From Glandiceps talaboti (lineage: Eukaryota > Hemichordata > Enteropneusta > Spengelidae): a stretch of DNA of 56,600 nucleotides. How positions within the stretch are numbered: the first letter of the stretch is position 1; every line of letters begins with the position of its first letter. The notes under the pieces are model-generated. The model did no database searches, was not told the origin of the DNA, and saw only the letters and a program-made list of their open reading frames with translations. The position numbers were made by a program, and so were the translations under genes. The stretch lies in NCBI RefSeq assembly GCF_964340395.1, contig NC_135553.1, forward strand, positions 19,977,849-20,034,448. The letters run 5' to 3'. Of this stretch, positions 28,447 to 37,305 are shown piece after piece.

Positions 28447-29655
28447 CTAGGGTTCTAATCTTAACAACTTAGCTAAACCGTCCACGTGTTGACGGACAGT
28501 TTTCCATGTGAAGTCACGTGTGTCAGTCTTTATTAAAGAAAGAAAAGTTGCCACTGCTCTTCTCAGTTCCATATCTCTTGAATTGGCCCTACAGGAACCG
28601 TAACACAAATGACTAGGTCTGCAGCATTTGGCATGATTTCCATCATGTAAATACAATTCGCATCTCACAGGGTGATGTCGAACCACGTGTCTCTCTAGAT
28701 TGTCACCATTGTGGGAAAACAAATCAACTGGCCTGAAGCCCGAATACTTCCACAGAGCAACTTTTCTGTAAGTGGCACTTTGGGGAGAAAGCCAGCAGCC
28801 ACTGGGTGGAAACACGTCACATGCAGAGAAAGTCTGAAGAATGTAGTCAGAAAGAGAACTGGGGGTTCGACGAAGACGCCGCGCGCTCGATTCCACATCA
28901 ATCATGTCAAAAATGGGGTTGTAGAAGTCACCGAATTTCTTACAAAGTTCTTCATGTACATGTAATGTGTACTCATTGTTTTTGCATTCTGGCTGGAGAA
29001 CAAACGGTAACATAGAACAAGAGATGTCCCTGTCTCTTTCCCACTGCAGGAAATCATTGTCATACAAAGGAGCTTCAACAGGTTTCCATTTTCTCATTAC
29101 CATAAACCTTGTAGGAGACAAAAGTCTCACTTGTTTGACAAGACGTGGATTGAACAATCTCCAGACAGTCTTCCCGGGGGATTGACCTATATTTCTCATG
29201 AGTGCGTCGTATTTGCAAGCTGCATTGGTGAGATCGATATGATGGTTTGATTTTCTTTCGTCCAAAACACAGTCACTCTCAGTCCAACACATGTCGAGTG
29301 CAACGTCATATTCAGGCAAGTCTATTTCAGAAGCAAATACGACTTTAGGTGACTGACGACCACTTAGACCTAAAAAGGCTTCCGTTTTACACTCTGCTCC
29401 AACTGCTCTCTTAGCATACAGCACTGATGGTCGAGGTTCTTTGTTAGTAGGTGTTGGAATTGGTTGAGGTCTGACAGAAGCAAGTGGTTTGATTGATTGC
29501 CCACTACCGTCATCCACTTTCAAACAAAGGTCACTCAACATATCAACCACTGCATCGTATTTGTCGTATTTGTCATATTTATTTTCGTCATGGTCCTTTC
29601 TCGCGACAAGTCTTTTTGGTTTTGTTTCACAACCCTTGTAGGACAAATGAGCCAT
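28447..29655 (-). CDS. HNH/His-Me-finger endonuclease-like protein
   Basis: 402 residues. The N-terminal ~100 are charged and Pro-rich, with a repeated K-Y-D-K-Y-D motif. Near the C-terminus, G-C-W (about 286-288) is followed by a Y-R-K-V segment, H-H-P-V-R-C at 327-332, then N-H-A-K-C-C-x-P-S-H-L-C at 340-351 and N-S-R-D at 358-361. This spacing matches the zinc-binding loop of HNH/His-Me-finger homing-type endonucleases (zf-His_Me_endon-like), where H-L and N...D belong to the beta-beta-alpha-metal core. Whether it still cuts DNA is unclear. Such domains occur in large DNA viruses as selfish nucleases or as domesticated DNA-binding proteins. The convergent RING gene ends 90 bases away. Confidence 0.65.
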   Translation of the reverse strand: MAHLSYKGCETKPKRLVARKDHDENKYDKYDKYDAVVDMLSDLCLKVDDGSGQSIKPLASVRPQPIPTPTNKEPRPSVLYAKRAVGAECKTEAFLGLSGRQSPKVVFASEIDLPEYDVALDMCWTESDCVLDERKSNHHIDLTNAACKYDALMRNIGQSPGKTVWRLFNPRLVKQVRLLSPTRFMVMRKWKPVEAPLYDNDFLQWERDRDISCSMLPFVLQPECKNNEYTLHVHEELCKKFGDFYNPIFDMIDVESSARRLRRTPSSLSDYILQTFSACDVFPPSGCWLSPQSATYRKVALWKYSGFRPVDLFSHNGDNLERHVVRHHPVRCELYLHDGNHAKCCRPSHLCYGSCRANSRDMELRRAVATFLSLIKTDTRDFTWKTVRQHVDGLAKLLRLEP

Positions 29656-29696
29656 CGTGGTTTAATTCCACTTATTCACACGTTCATTCATACCTA

Positions 29697-29705
29697 CTAT
29701 TTACG
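29697..29705 (+). promoter_or_regulatory. CTATTTACG element
   Basis: 33 bases before the ATG at 29738; variant of the shared box. Confidence 0.35.
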
Positions 29706-29737
29706 AACAACATCATTTTGCTAAGGAACGAGAAAGG

Positions 29738-30523
29738 ATGGAAGACAAAGGGAGTGATAATTGGATAACACTCACTGCATGGCACATACCAACATCTGTG
29801 TTTGTAAGACTAGACTGTGACATTGATGATATTAGGTTTGACACATACGAAGAGGCACTGACACTGACAGATCCAGACAATCCCTATCAATGTGCATATT
29901 CAAACATACCAGTTTACTCTGCAAAAACAGGAAAACGTATAACTGTTGATATCAGAGACTGTTCATTTGATTTGAAAACTGACACATTCGATCACTATGA
30001 ACACTACCATCGCACAATGTTGATGCTTTTCTCACATCTACCATGGCTTGTTACATGCAATGGGCAGACATTACGATTGCCATTGCCGAGGGAAGCTGCT
30101 CCATTCAGGTTCAGGTCTATTGAAGTGTCTGCCAAACAAATGACTGAAGGTTTACACGAGTTCCCAGCTTTGAGGTTGTACCTAGAAAACAAAAACATGC
30201 AGCTAATACAATCAGTCGACATGCCAAAAGTGATCATACAGTTGAAACGAAAAGAAACCAAAAAGGGATTCAGACCTCTACTGAAGGGGAAAGCCAAGTC
30301 CATCAACAACATTGAATGTATGACATTAGATAGCATAATAAACGAAGACACCTTGGCAAGAGTCTTGAAATCTTCGGGCTGGGATTTAGCCTACTTGGAC
30401 GATTTCCACAGAGCATGCCGTGGAGTGTGGAAAAGTTTCAGGTCTATGATGATCATAGGGCAAAATAAATTGTGTACGGAAATTCCAATATCGCCACTTG
30501 CAATGTCACAAAAGAATGTATAA
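29738..30523 (+). CDS. Unknown protein
   Basis: 261 residues, start ATG in AAAGG-ATG-G context. Acidic N-terminal third, basic middle (a K-R-K-E-T-K-K patch near 170), no signal peptide or membrane helix. Trp/Phe/Leu content suggests a folded globular protein. Followed after 44 bases by the multispan membrane gene on the same strand. No family recognised. Confidence 0.7.
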   Translation: MEDKGSDNWITLTAWHIPTSVFVRLDCDIDDIRFDTYEEALTLTDPDNPYQCAYSNIPVYSAKTGKRITVDIRDCSFDLKTDTFDHYEHYHRTMLMLFSHLPWLVTCNGQTLRLPLPREAAPFRFRSIEVSAKQMTEGLHEFPALRLYLENKNMQLIQSVDMPKVIIQLKRKETKKGFRPLLKGKAKSINNIECMTLDSIINEDTLARVLKSSGWDLAYLDDFHRACRGVWKSFRSMMIIGQNKLCTEIPISPLAMSQKNV

Positions 30524-30567
30524 ATGAGTTGTAAGGTTATGAAAAATAAAATAAAAATGAAAACAAA

Positions 30568-31893
30568 ATGAGAGAAGTTTGCATTTCAATATTGATTCTC
30601 CTCTGTCTTTCTCTGACATGGATCATTGAAGTTCTCATTCAAATAGACATCTATCCCCTTGTGGATTGGCAGGTCATTGTACCTGCCACCAGCTATTATC
30701 TTCTGGCCAGGTTTGCAACTGAAGCCCATGAAGTCAGAGATTCGGTCACTTATCAAGTTTTCAGCAAACTGGCTTGGTTAAACTGCATCGTCCTTTTTGT
30801 GAGTGGTAATTTGTCACTGCTTTACAACATATTTACCCACTTGAGTGTTTGTGCCTTGTCAGACGGTGACCACATAGCCATTGCAAAACAGGCATTCGGC
30901 TGCAACAATAACACCCTGAGCGAATGCCACCAAATCATCACAGACGGTCCTTCAAGACTTGATATCGAACACCAGCGGTGTCCCGAAGTTCGGTTAGGTA
31001 ATGGAGCATCTGCTTTGTATTACTTAACAATGTGTGTATTCAGATACATTCCAAGTGGCATTTTACCGCTTCTCTTGCACATACGCACGAAAGGACGTCC
31101 AAGATGTGTGACAGACAGTCAGTTTTGCATATACGAAGGCAATATCAAAGAGTTAGCCTATGGTGTCATACCGTTTCAACGCTATCTTGTGGCCACTGTT
31201 GTGTTGTGTGCATGTCTGTTTGTGGAGGCACTGCCAGGGTATGAAAGCTACAGTATGATCAGTTGGTTACCCACTATACCCTTTTTGGCCTGTTGCCTGC
31301 TCAGTTACTCTCTGAGAGAAGACAAAGGAAGAAGACTTGTGTCCAATGCAAAACACAACGATGCAATCAGACGATGCTTATCTATGGTCACGTACACAAT
31401 AGCCATAACATCTGTTGCTTTTGCCCTGCTCGATTTTGCAAAACGAGGCATATTTTTGTTAACAGGTCCTTGTTTATTTGACAACACGCATTTATTCCCA
31501 GAATGTTACAGGTTAGACAGTAGTGAGGAGGAATGCATGGAGGTTATTCTTCGAACGAGTCCAGCAAGAACAGACGTGTACAACTGCCCTAAAAACAGAC
31601 TAGGTCCCTTTTGGTCAAAAGTGATGTACATGTCGTGGAGCATAAGGGTGTTTTTCCTTGTTTTTTATCACGGTATTTTAATAGGCGTCCATAGCCACTA
31701 CGAGCCAGTATCCATCAAGTCGGCACTGTCCATGGCATCTTATGGTGGAAAACTACCCCCTGACATAAAAGTGTCCAGGCCAAAAGAACAAACAACAAAA
31801 AAAGATAAAAATCCAGTCAATAAAGGAGACCAACCCCTTCCATCCACATCATGTTCCAATTTAAGAGAAAGGACAGTAGAAAAACTAGTGTAG
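30568..31893 (+). CDS. Eight-span membrane protein with internal duplication
   Basis: 441 residues with about eight hydrophobic segments and a ~60-residue Lys/Pro/Ser-rich cytoplasmic tail. Two halves look related. Each has a loop of the form C-x(n)-E-C-x-x-x-I followed by R-x-D and C-P-x-x-R-L-G, near 110-150 and 315-350, then a Tyr/Trp-rich membrane segment. Paired Cys probably form disulfides in outside loops. The pattern suggests an old tandem duplication of a four-span unit, perhaps related to the four-span protein at 23.9 kb; that link is only suggestive. Not recognised as a GPCR or known channel. Confidence 0.72.
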   Translation: MREVCISILILLCLSLTWIIEVLIQIDIYPLVDWQVIVPATSYYLLARFATEAHEVRDSVTYQVFSKLAWLNCIVLFVSGNLSLLYNIFTHLSVCALSDGDHIAIAKQAFGCNNNTLSECHQIITDGPSRLDIEHQRCPEVRLGNGASALYYLTMCVFRYIPSGILPLLLHIRTKGRPRCVTDSQFCIYEGNIKELAYGVIPFQRYLVATVVLCACLFVEALPGYESYSMISWLPTIPFLACCLLSYSLREDKGRRLVSNAKHNDAIRRCLSMVTYTIAITSVAFALLDFAKRGIFLLTGPCLFDNTHLFPECYRLDSSEEECMEVILRTSPARTDVYNCPKNRLGPFWSKVMYMSWSIRVFFLVFYHGILIGVHSHYEPVSIKSALSMASYGGKLPPDIKVSRPKEQTTKKDKNPVNKGDQPLPSTSCSNLRERTVEKLV

Positions 31894-31913
31894 GATTTTC
31901 GTGACGGGAAAAT

Positions 31914-31924
31914 CTATACTAACG
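31914..31924 (+). promoter_or_regulatory. CTATACTAACG element
   Basis: 37 bases before the ATG at 31962; one of the clearest copies of the shared box. Confidence 0.45.
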
Positions 31925-31961
31925 TAAAACAAATTGGAAACTTTTAAAAGAAAAGAGAGAA

Positions 31962-32954
31962 ATGAAGGTGTTGTCTTTGTGTGTTTTAATTCTAAGCATT
32001 CTCGTGTACATGGTTTCATGTGAATGTGTTCCTCGAGATGATATCTATGTCTTACCCAAAGACTCGAGGTCATTGATTGCATTTGGAGACATAGCATGTC
32101 ATACAACGTGTACTTGCGACGATACGGCATGTTATAAATTCGGTGATCACATCAACACAACTAAAACTTCCACACATCAGTTTCAGATGTTCTATGAACA
32201 TCAATTGTGTACCTGTCGTTGTTCACAAGGACAGGGTACTTTTCAATGTGGCGAAACACAGCCTGTAGAGATGTATCGAGTTCAATATTTGTGTCCTACT
32301 CCCAACGGACAACAACACACAACAACACCAACCCCTATCACAGAAAAGAGAAGCGCATCAACAATTCAGCCAAAAAATGGTATTATGGTTTCATCATCAC
32401 CATGTGTTGCACAGTGGTATTGGCATAAACGGTGGACAGAAGATGTTGGTAGACCAGAATGCATGGCTCTCGACGAAGGGGAGGAGTGTGATTGTTTCAA
32501 TGAAACTGCCAATTGTCCAGTATTACCACACGACATGAATCAAACAGACACATGTCTTCAACATATGCGTTTCACAGCACTGGATACTCATCCAACGTAC
32601 ACTTGCAAAGTCAAATACTGTAACTGTTTGTGTCTGGACAAAGGTAAACAAAAAGGCGTCTGGGCATGTCAGCTTCCTGTAAAACAAATACTTGGCAAAT
32701 TAATCTGTCCCAAAAAGCCGAAAACCAAACCAAGTGAGAGTAACATAAGGAATACCAAAACTGGTGACAACACCAATACCAACACAGAGAGGAAGAGTGG
32801 AGAAAATATTGATCGTCACAAACAACACAACATAATTGGGATAGTCATTGGAGTAATCATCGGATTGACGTTTCTAATTGTGTTTGCCACTTTGACATAT
32901 AATTTAGTCATTCGGATCAAACATCATCAAGTAACATTATCACACACAACATAG
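31962..32954 (+). CDS. Type I surface glycoprotein with two Cys-rich modules
   Basis: 330 residues: signal peptide about 1-22, two Cys-rich modules (about 23-115 and 145-250) separated by a Thr-rich linker, a charged stalk, a transmembrane helix near 288-312 and a short basic tail. Each module contains a C-x-C-D/F pair followed by a C-x-C-x-C cluster, a Gly-rich turn and a terminal L/I-C-P. The same module occurs twice in the head of the next gene, so the two genes are tandem paralogues. Likely exposed on the virion or cell surface. Resembles no herpesvirus glycoprotein that I know. Confidence 0.8.
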   Translation: MKVLSLCVLILSILVYMVSCECVPRDDIYVLPKDSRSLIAFGDIACHTTCTCDDTACYKFGDHINTTKTSTHQFQMFYEHQLCTCRCSQGQGTFQCGETQPVEMYRVQYLCPTPNGQQHTTTPTPITEKRSASTIQPKNGIMVSSSPCVAQWYWHKRWTEDVGRPECMALDEGEECDCFNETANCPVLPHDMNQTDTCLQHMRFTALDTHPTYTCKVKYCNCLCLDKGKQKGVWACQLPVKQILGKLICPKKPKTKPSESNIRNTKTGDNTNTNTERKSGENIDRHKQHNIIGIVIGVIIGLTFLIVFATLTYNLVIRIKHHQVTLSHTT

Positions 32955-32980
32955 TTCTGGAAGTAATGTATTTATGCAAT

Positions 32981-32996
32981 ATATATATATATTGTG
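32981..32996 (+). promoter_or_regulatory. TATA box of the mucin-like glycoprotein gene
   Basis: An uninterrupted (AT)n run ~20-35 bases before the ATG at 33017, lying inside a longer open frame that begins at 32966; it argues for 33017 as the true start. Confidence 0.55.
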
Positions 32997-33016
32997 ATAA
33001 AATAAAATACAAAAGA

Positions 33017-36000
33017 ATGGAAGAGAAAACTCGTTTACTATTCCTTTTGGTATTTTTGACACTTTGTCTTGCATTCAGTGAGAAGATCAGTGACATACAT
33101 TTTTATGATGTAACCCAAACACCGTGTGCAAGCGGCAAAGGTTTTCTCATTGAAAACCTTGCTACCAACAATAGCAACTGTCTGTGTAGACAACAAGGCA
33201 GGGTTGGAGAATCTTGTGAAATGCAGCTCCCTGACCCATCTTGTGGCATTTGGCCACATGGCGGTGACGGAAAGATAATACCACAGTGTATGTCAAACAG
33301 CAATGGTTGCCCATGCAGTGATGGTCAGCACCTTGGCACATGCAGATTGTCAACTGATTGTGTGTATTACGGTAGGCAACGTATCGTATGCAGCAATAGA
33401 CATTGTGAATGCAACTGCAACAGCACATCAGGCGAATATTCTCTATCATGTTCACTGCCCCAAACAACCAGACTGATTGTGACACTTAATTGTAGGTTTG
33501 CTTCTGTTGAGGAAGTCAACTGTAAATCATGGGACGTGTTTTCGCAGAACTGTACAGATTATGAAACATTCTCCACGTCAGATACATGCTTTTCCTGGAT
33601 GACGGATAGAACACTAAAAACCTGTCATATGGGAGAGCTGTATGAGAATGGTACACAAGAATGCCATTGTGATGCTGGGACGACAGTCACACAAGAGAGG
33701 GAATCATGTATATCTACAGACATGTGTTTGAGGCATTGGAACGGAAGTGCCTTTCAGTGCAGACGTAATAACTGTGCGTGTGACTGCAGGCTCAAGCACC
33801 TTTATTGTCAAAACAGGTTCAACGAGTGGGCAACAAGGGACATTGTCTGTCCTACATCACTAAACACTCTACATACACTTTCCACATTACAAGCAACATC
33901 ATCCATTCTGGAGGAAGACATGACTCAAATGTCTACCACTTCACGTGAAACTGAAACAACGTCGTCACCACAAGGTACGTCCCCTACATCACGTGAAATA
34001 CGTGAAGAGGTAGCAGCAATTGAAAATACACAAGACGAAATAACATTATCACCTTCCACATTACAAGCAACATCATCCATTCTGGAGGACGACATGACTC
34101 AAATGTCTATCACTTCACGTGAAACAACGTCGTCACCACAAGGTACGTCCCCTACATCACGTGAAATATCAACCACAGCTGAAATACGTGAAGAGGTAGC
34201 AGCAATTGAAAATACACAAGACGAAATAACGTTATCACCTTCCACATTACAAGCAACATCATCCATTCTGGAGGACGACATGACTCAAATGTCTATCACT
34301 TCACGTGAAACAACGTCGTCACCACAAGGTACGTCCCCTACATCACGTGAAATATCAACCACAGCTGAAATACGTGAAGAGGTAGCAGAAATTGAAAATA
34401 CACAAGATGAAACAACGTTATCACCTTCCACATTACAAGCAACATCATCCATTCTGGAGGAAGACATGACTCAAATGTCTACCACTTCACGTGAAACACC
34501 ATCTAGCAGTAAGACAACGTCGTCACCACAAGGAACATCCTATACATCACGTGAAATATCAACCACAGCTGAAATACGTGAAGAGGTAGCAGAAATTGAA
34601 AATATACAAGACGAAATAACGTTATCACCTTCCACATTACAAGCAACATCATCCATTCTGGAGGACGACATGACTCAAATGTCTATCACTTCACGTGAAA
34701 CAACGTCGTCACCACAAGGTACATCCCCTACATCACGTGAAATATCAACCACAGCTGAAATACGTGAAGAGGTAGCAGAAATTGAAAATACACAAGACGA
34801 AATAACGTTATCACCTTCCACATTACAAGCAACATCATCCATTCTGGACGACGACATGAATCAAAGGTCTACCACGTCACATACAACACCATCTAGCAGC
34901 ATGACAACATCGTCACCATATACATCTCCAACTTCACAAGAAATATCAACCACAAATGAAATACTTGAAGAGGTAGCAGAAATTGAAAATACACAAGACG
35001 AAATAACGTTATCACCTTCCACATTACAAGCAACATCATCCATTCTGGAGGAAGAAATGACTCAAATGTCTATCACCTCACGTGAAACAACGTCGTCACC
35101 ACAAGGTACATCCCCTACATCACGTGAAATATCAACCACAGCTGAAATACGTGAAGAGGTAGCAGAAATTGAAAATACACAAGACGAAATAACGTTATCA
35201 CCTTCCACATTACAAGCAACATCATCCATTCTGGAGGACGACATGACTCAAATGTCTATCACTTCACGTGAAATAACGTCGTCACCACAAGGTACATCCC
35301 CTACATCACGTGAAATATCAACCACAGCTGAAATACGTGAAGAGGTAGCAGAAATTGAAAATACACAAGACGAAATAACGTTATCACCTTCCACATTACA
35401 AGCAACATCATCCATTCTGGACGAAGACATGACTCAAATGTCTACCACTTCACGTGAAACACCATCTAGCAGTAAGACAACGTCGTCACCACAAGGTACA
35501 CCCCCTACATCACGTGATATATCAACCACAGCTGAAATACGTGAAGAGGTAGCAGAAATTGAAAATACACAAGATGAAACAACGTTATCACCATCCACAT
35601 TACAAGCAACATCATCCATTCTGGAGGAAGACATGACTCAAATGTCTACCACTTCACGTGAAACACCATCTAGCAGTAAGACAACGTCGTCACCACAAGG
35701 TACACCCCCTACATCACGTGATATATCAACCACAGCTGAAATACGTGAAGAGGTAGCAGAAATTGAAAATACACAAGATGAAACAACGTTATCACCATCC
35801 ACATTACAAGCAACATCATCCATTCTGGAGGAAGACATGACTCAAATGTCTACCACTTCACGTGAAACACCATCTAGCAGTAAGACAACGTCGTCACCAC
35901 AAGGTACATCCTATACATCACGTGAAATATCAACCACAGCTGAAATACGTGAAGAGGTAGCAGAAATTGAAAATACACAAGACGAAATAACGTTATCAAC

Positions 36001-36640
36001 TTCCACATTACAAGCAACATCATCCATTCTGGACGACGACATGACTCAAAGGTCTACCACGTCACATACAACACCATCTAGCAGCATGACAACATCGTCA
36101 CCATATACATCTCCAACTTCACAAGAAATATCAACCACAGATGAAATACTTGAAGAGGTAGCAGAAATTGAAAATACACAAGATGAAATAACGTTATCAA
36201 CTTCCACATTACAAGCAACATCATCCATTCTGGACGACGACATGACTCAAATGTCTACCACGTCACATACAACACCATCTAGCAGCAGGACAACATCGTC
36301 ACCATATACATCTCCTACTTCACAAGAAATAACTTCCACTATGCAAGTACCATCTCTTTCACCGGATGTAACATCTCATAAAGCATTGTCGACGGTTGGA
36401 GAAACATTGTCAGAGATATCTTCAAAAACTTTTAATAAAATACAACAAACAACGTCGACAGGCAAAATGACAATGACAAATGTACATTCGACATTGCGTC
36501 CTTCGAGAGCGGATAAGACAGGCAGTGTGTACCTTTCTACAATAACAGCAATTGTTTTTTGTGTTGTCATTGCATGTGCAATCACATTCATCCTATTTTT
36601 ACTCGTCAAAACCAGTCGCTTTCACCATGGAACAAGTTAA
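33017..36640 (+). CDS. Mucin-like type I glycoprotein with Cys-rich head and 13-copy repeat stalk
   Basis: 1,207 residues from the ATG at 33017, chosen because it begins directly with a signal peptide (about 1-21) and follows a TATA run. The head (about 30-285) has two or more Cys-rich modules like those of the neighbouring gene, ending I-V-C-P. The stalk (about 290-1110) is 12 full and one partial repeat of 62 or 68 residues, extremely rich in Ser/Thr with Pro and Glu, suited to dense O-glycosylation. A transmembrane helix (about 1170-1195) and a short basic tail follow. The role is probably attachment or shielding at the surface. A glycosyltransferase and a sulfotransferase are encoded close by and could modify it; that is inference. 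Confidence 0.88.
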   Translation: MEEKTRLLFLLVFLTLCLAFSEKISDIHFYDVTQTPCASGKGFLIENLATNNSNCLCRQQGRVGESCEMQLPDPSCGIWPHGGDGKIIPQCMSNSNGCPCSDGQHLGTCRLSTDCVYYGRQRIVCSNRHCECNCNSTSGEYSLSCSLPQTTRLIVTLNCRFASVEEVNCKSWDVFSQNCTDYETFSTSDTCFSWMTDRTLKTCHMGELYENGTQECHCDAGTTVTQERESCISTDMCLRHWNGSAFQCRRNNCACDCRLKHLYCQNRFNEWATRDIVCPTSLNTLHTLSTLQATSSILEEDMTQMSTTSRETETTSSPQGTSPTSREIREEVAAIENTQDEITLSPSTLQATSSILEDDMTQMSITSRETTSSPQGTSPTSREISTTAEIREEVAAIENTQDEITLSPSTLQATSSILEDDMTQMSITSRETTSSPQGTSPTSREISTTAEIREEVAEIENTQDETTLSPSTLQATSSILEEDMTQMSTTSRETPSSSKTTSSPQGTSYTSREISTTAEIREEVAEIENIQDEITLSPSTLQATSSILEDDMTQMSITSRETTSSPQGTSPTSREISTTAEIREEVAEIENTQDEITLSPSTLQATSSILDDDMNQRSTTSHTTPSSSMTTSSPYTSPTSQEISTTNEILEEVAEIENTQDEITLSPSTLQATSSILEEEMTQMSITSRETTSSPQGTSPTSREISTTAEIREEVAEIENTQDEITLSPSTLQATSSILEDDMTQMSITSREITSSPQGTSPTSREISTTAEIREEVAEIENTQDEITLSPSTLQATSSILDEDMTQMSTTSRETPSSSKTTSSPQGTPPTSRDISTTAEIREEVAEIENTQDETTLSPSTLQATSSILEEDMTQMSTTSRETPSSSKTTSSPQGTPPTSRDISTTAEIREEVAEIENTQDETTLSPSTLQATSSILEEDMTQMSTTSRETPSSSKTTSSPQGTSYTSREISTTAEIREEVAEIENTQDEITLSTSTLQATSSILDDDMTQRSTTSHTTPSSSMTTSSPYTSPTSQEISTTDEILEEVAEIENTQDEITLSTSTLQATSSILDDDMTQMSTTSHTTPSSSRTTSSPYTSPTSQEITSTMQVPSLSPDVTSHKALSTVGETLSEISSKTFNKIQQTTSTGKMTMTNVHSTLRPSRADKTGSVYLSTITAIVFCVVIACAITFILFLLVKTSRFHHGTS
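33877..36330 (+). repeat. Tandem 186/204-bp coding repeats (13 copies)
   Basis: Thirteen copies of a unit beginning S-T-L-Q-A-T-S-S-I-L; twelve complete. Two length classes, 186 bp and ~204 bp, differ by an in-frame segment coding T-P-S-S-S-K/M. A third subtype carries S-H-T-T and lacks P-Q-G. Copies differ by few substitutions, and the subtypes are interspersed, as expected from unequal crossover or conversion. Opposite-strand open frames of 60-66 codons recur in each unit and are by-products of the repeat. Confidence 0.93.
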
Positions 36641-36695
36641 AGTATAATAAAATAAAATAAAATGTTAAAAAACAAAAGAATCCATCTCTGTTGAA

Positions 36696-36733
<38 letters not shown>

Positions 36734-36799
36734 TACATAAGAATAAAAGCACTATAAAATACACTTTGTTATGTGGTTAATAAAACAGATTTATTTTCG

Positions 36800-37030
36800 A
36801 ATTACAAGGCTTATTAAATTAGGCCTTCATTTGTCGCATTTCATTTGTAATAAGTTGCATAAAGAGAACAAATTCTTCCATGGTCGGTTTTTCTACCAAC
36901 GAGTTTTCGACTCAACGGTCTTCATACTTTGTGCTTTTCATCATCACAAGGAAGATGTCTGTCATAGGGAGAGACTGTCAGGAAAAACGCTGTTTCTCCT
37001 TGACGTAATCTGTGAATGGAAGTTCTGTAC
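36800..37030 (-). pseudogene. Broken copy of the 3' exon of the spliced basic-protein gene
   Basis: On the minus strand it matches the last exon at 40574-40760 over most of its length (e.g. the region around the stop and a cluster encoding Met-Glu-E-F-V-L-type residues), but the frame is disrupted and the upstream exon is missing. It is a decayed duplicate, not a gene. Confidence 0.65.
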
Positions 37031-37259
37031 GCCTTTGTCCACCATTCGTTTTTTCTTCATCGAAAGAAATGCCCACATGAATGCTGTAAGTTTCTTCTCC
37101 CTCGCGTAACAAAGAGCGACATGTGCACGTATTTATGTGATAAATATATATATATATATATATATATACAAACAAATTTTCTGGTGTTTTTTTTTTCATC
37201 CACGCAAGTAAAACACATTCGTCACGTCTTTTATGCAAATTACGACGGTTAGTCCACGG

Positions 37260-37267
37260 TTATAAAA
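37260..37267 (+). promoter_or_regulatory. TATAAAAG box of the cytokine-receptor gene
   Basis: Canonical TATAAAAG ~40 bases before the ATG at 37306. Confidence 0.65.
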
Positions 37268-37305
37268 GAAGGCAAGGGGTGATCTTTCCTCATTATCAAC
37301 TAAGT

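Larger units (their letters stand above)
36641..37305. repeat. Intergenic: duplicated block A, (TG)n, (TA)n and promoter
   Basis: AATAAA signals follow the glycoprotein stop (36648-36661). A (TG)n run lies at 36697-36730 and a (TA)n run at about 37146-37168. Bases from about 36560 to 37030 are a diverged copy of 40347-40760 (block C), partly shared with 38830-38990 (block B). The part at about 36800-37030 is a decayed minus-strand copy of the last exon of the spliced gene at 40.6-41.6 kb. The TATA of the next gene lies at 37260. Confidence 0.8.

Noticed and set aside
34099-36243. Recurring minus-strand open frames of 60-66 codons opposite the mucin repeats
   Set aside because: They repeat with the tandem unit and arise from its composition; no start context, promoter or independent conservation.
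33877-36330. CRISPR-like array
   Set aside because: Units are contiguous coding repeats with no unique spacers.
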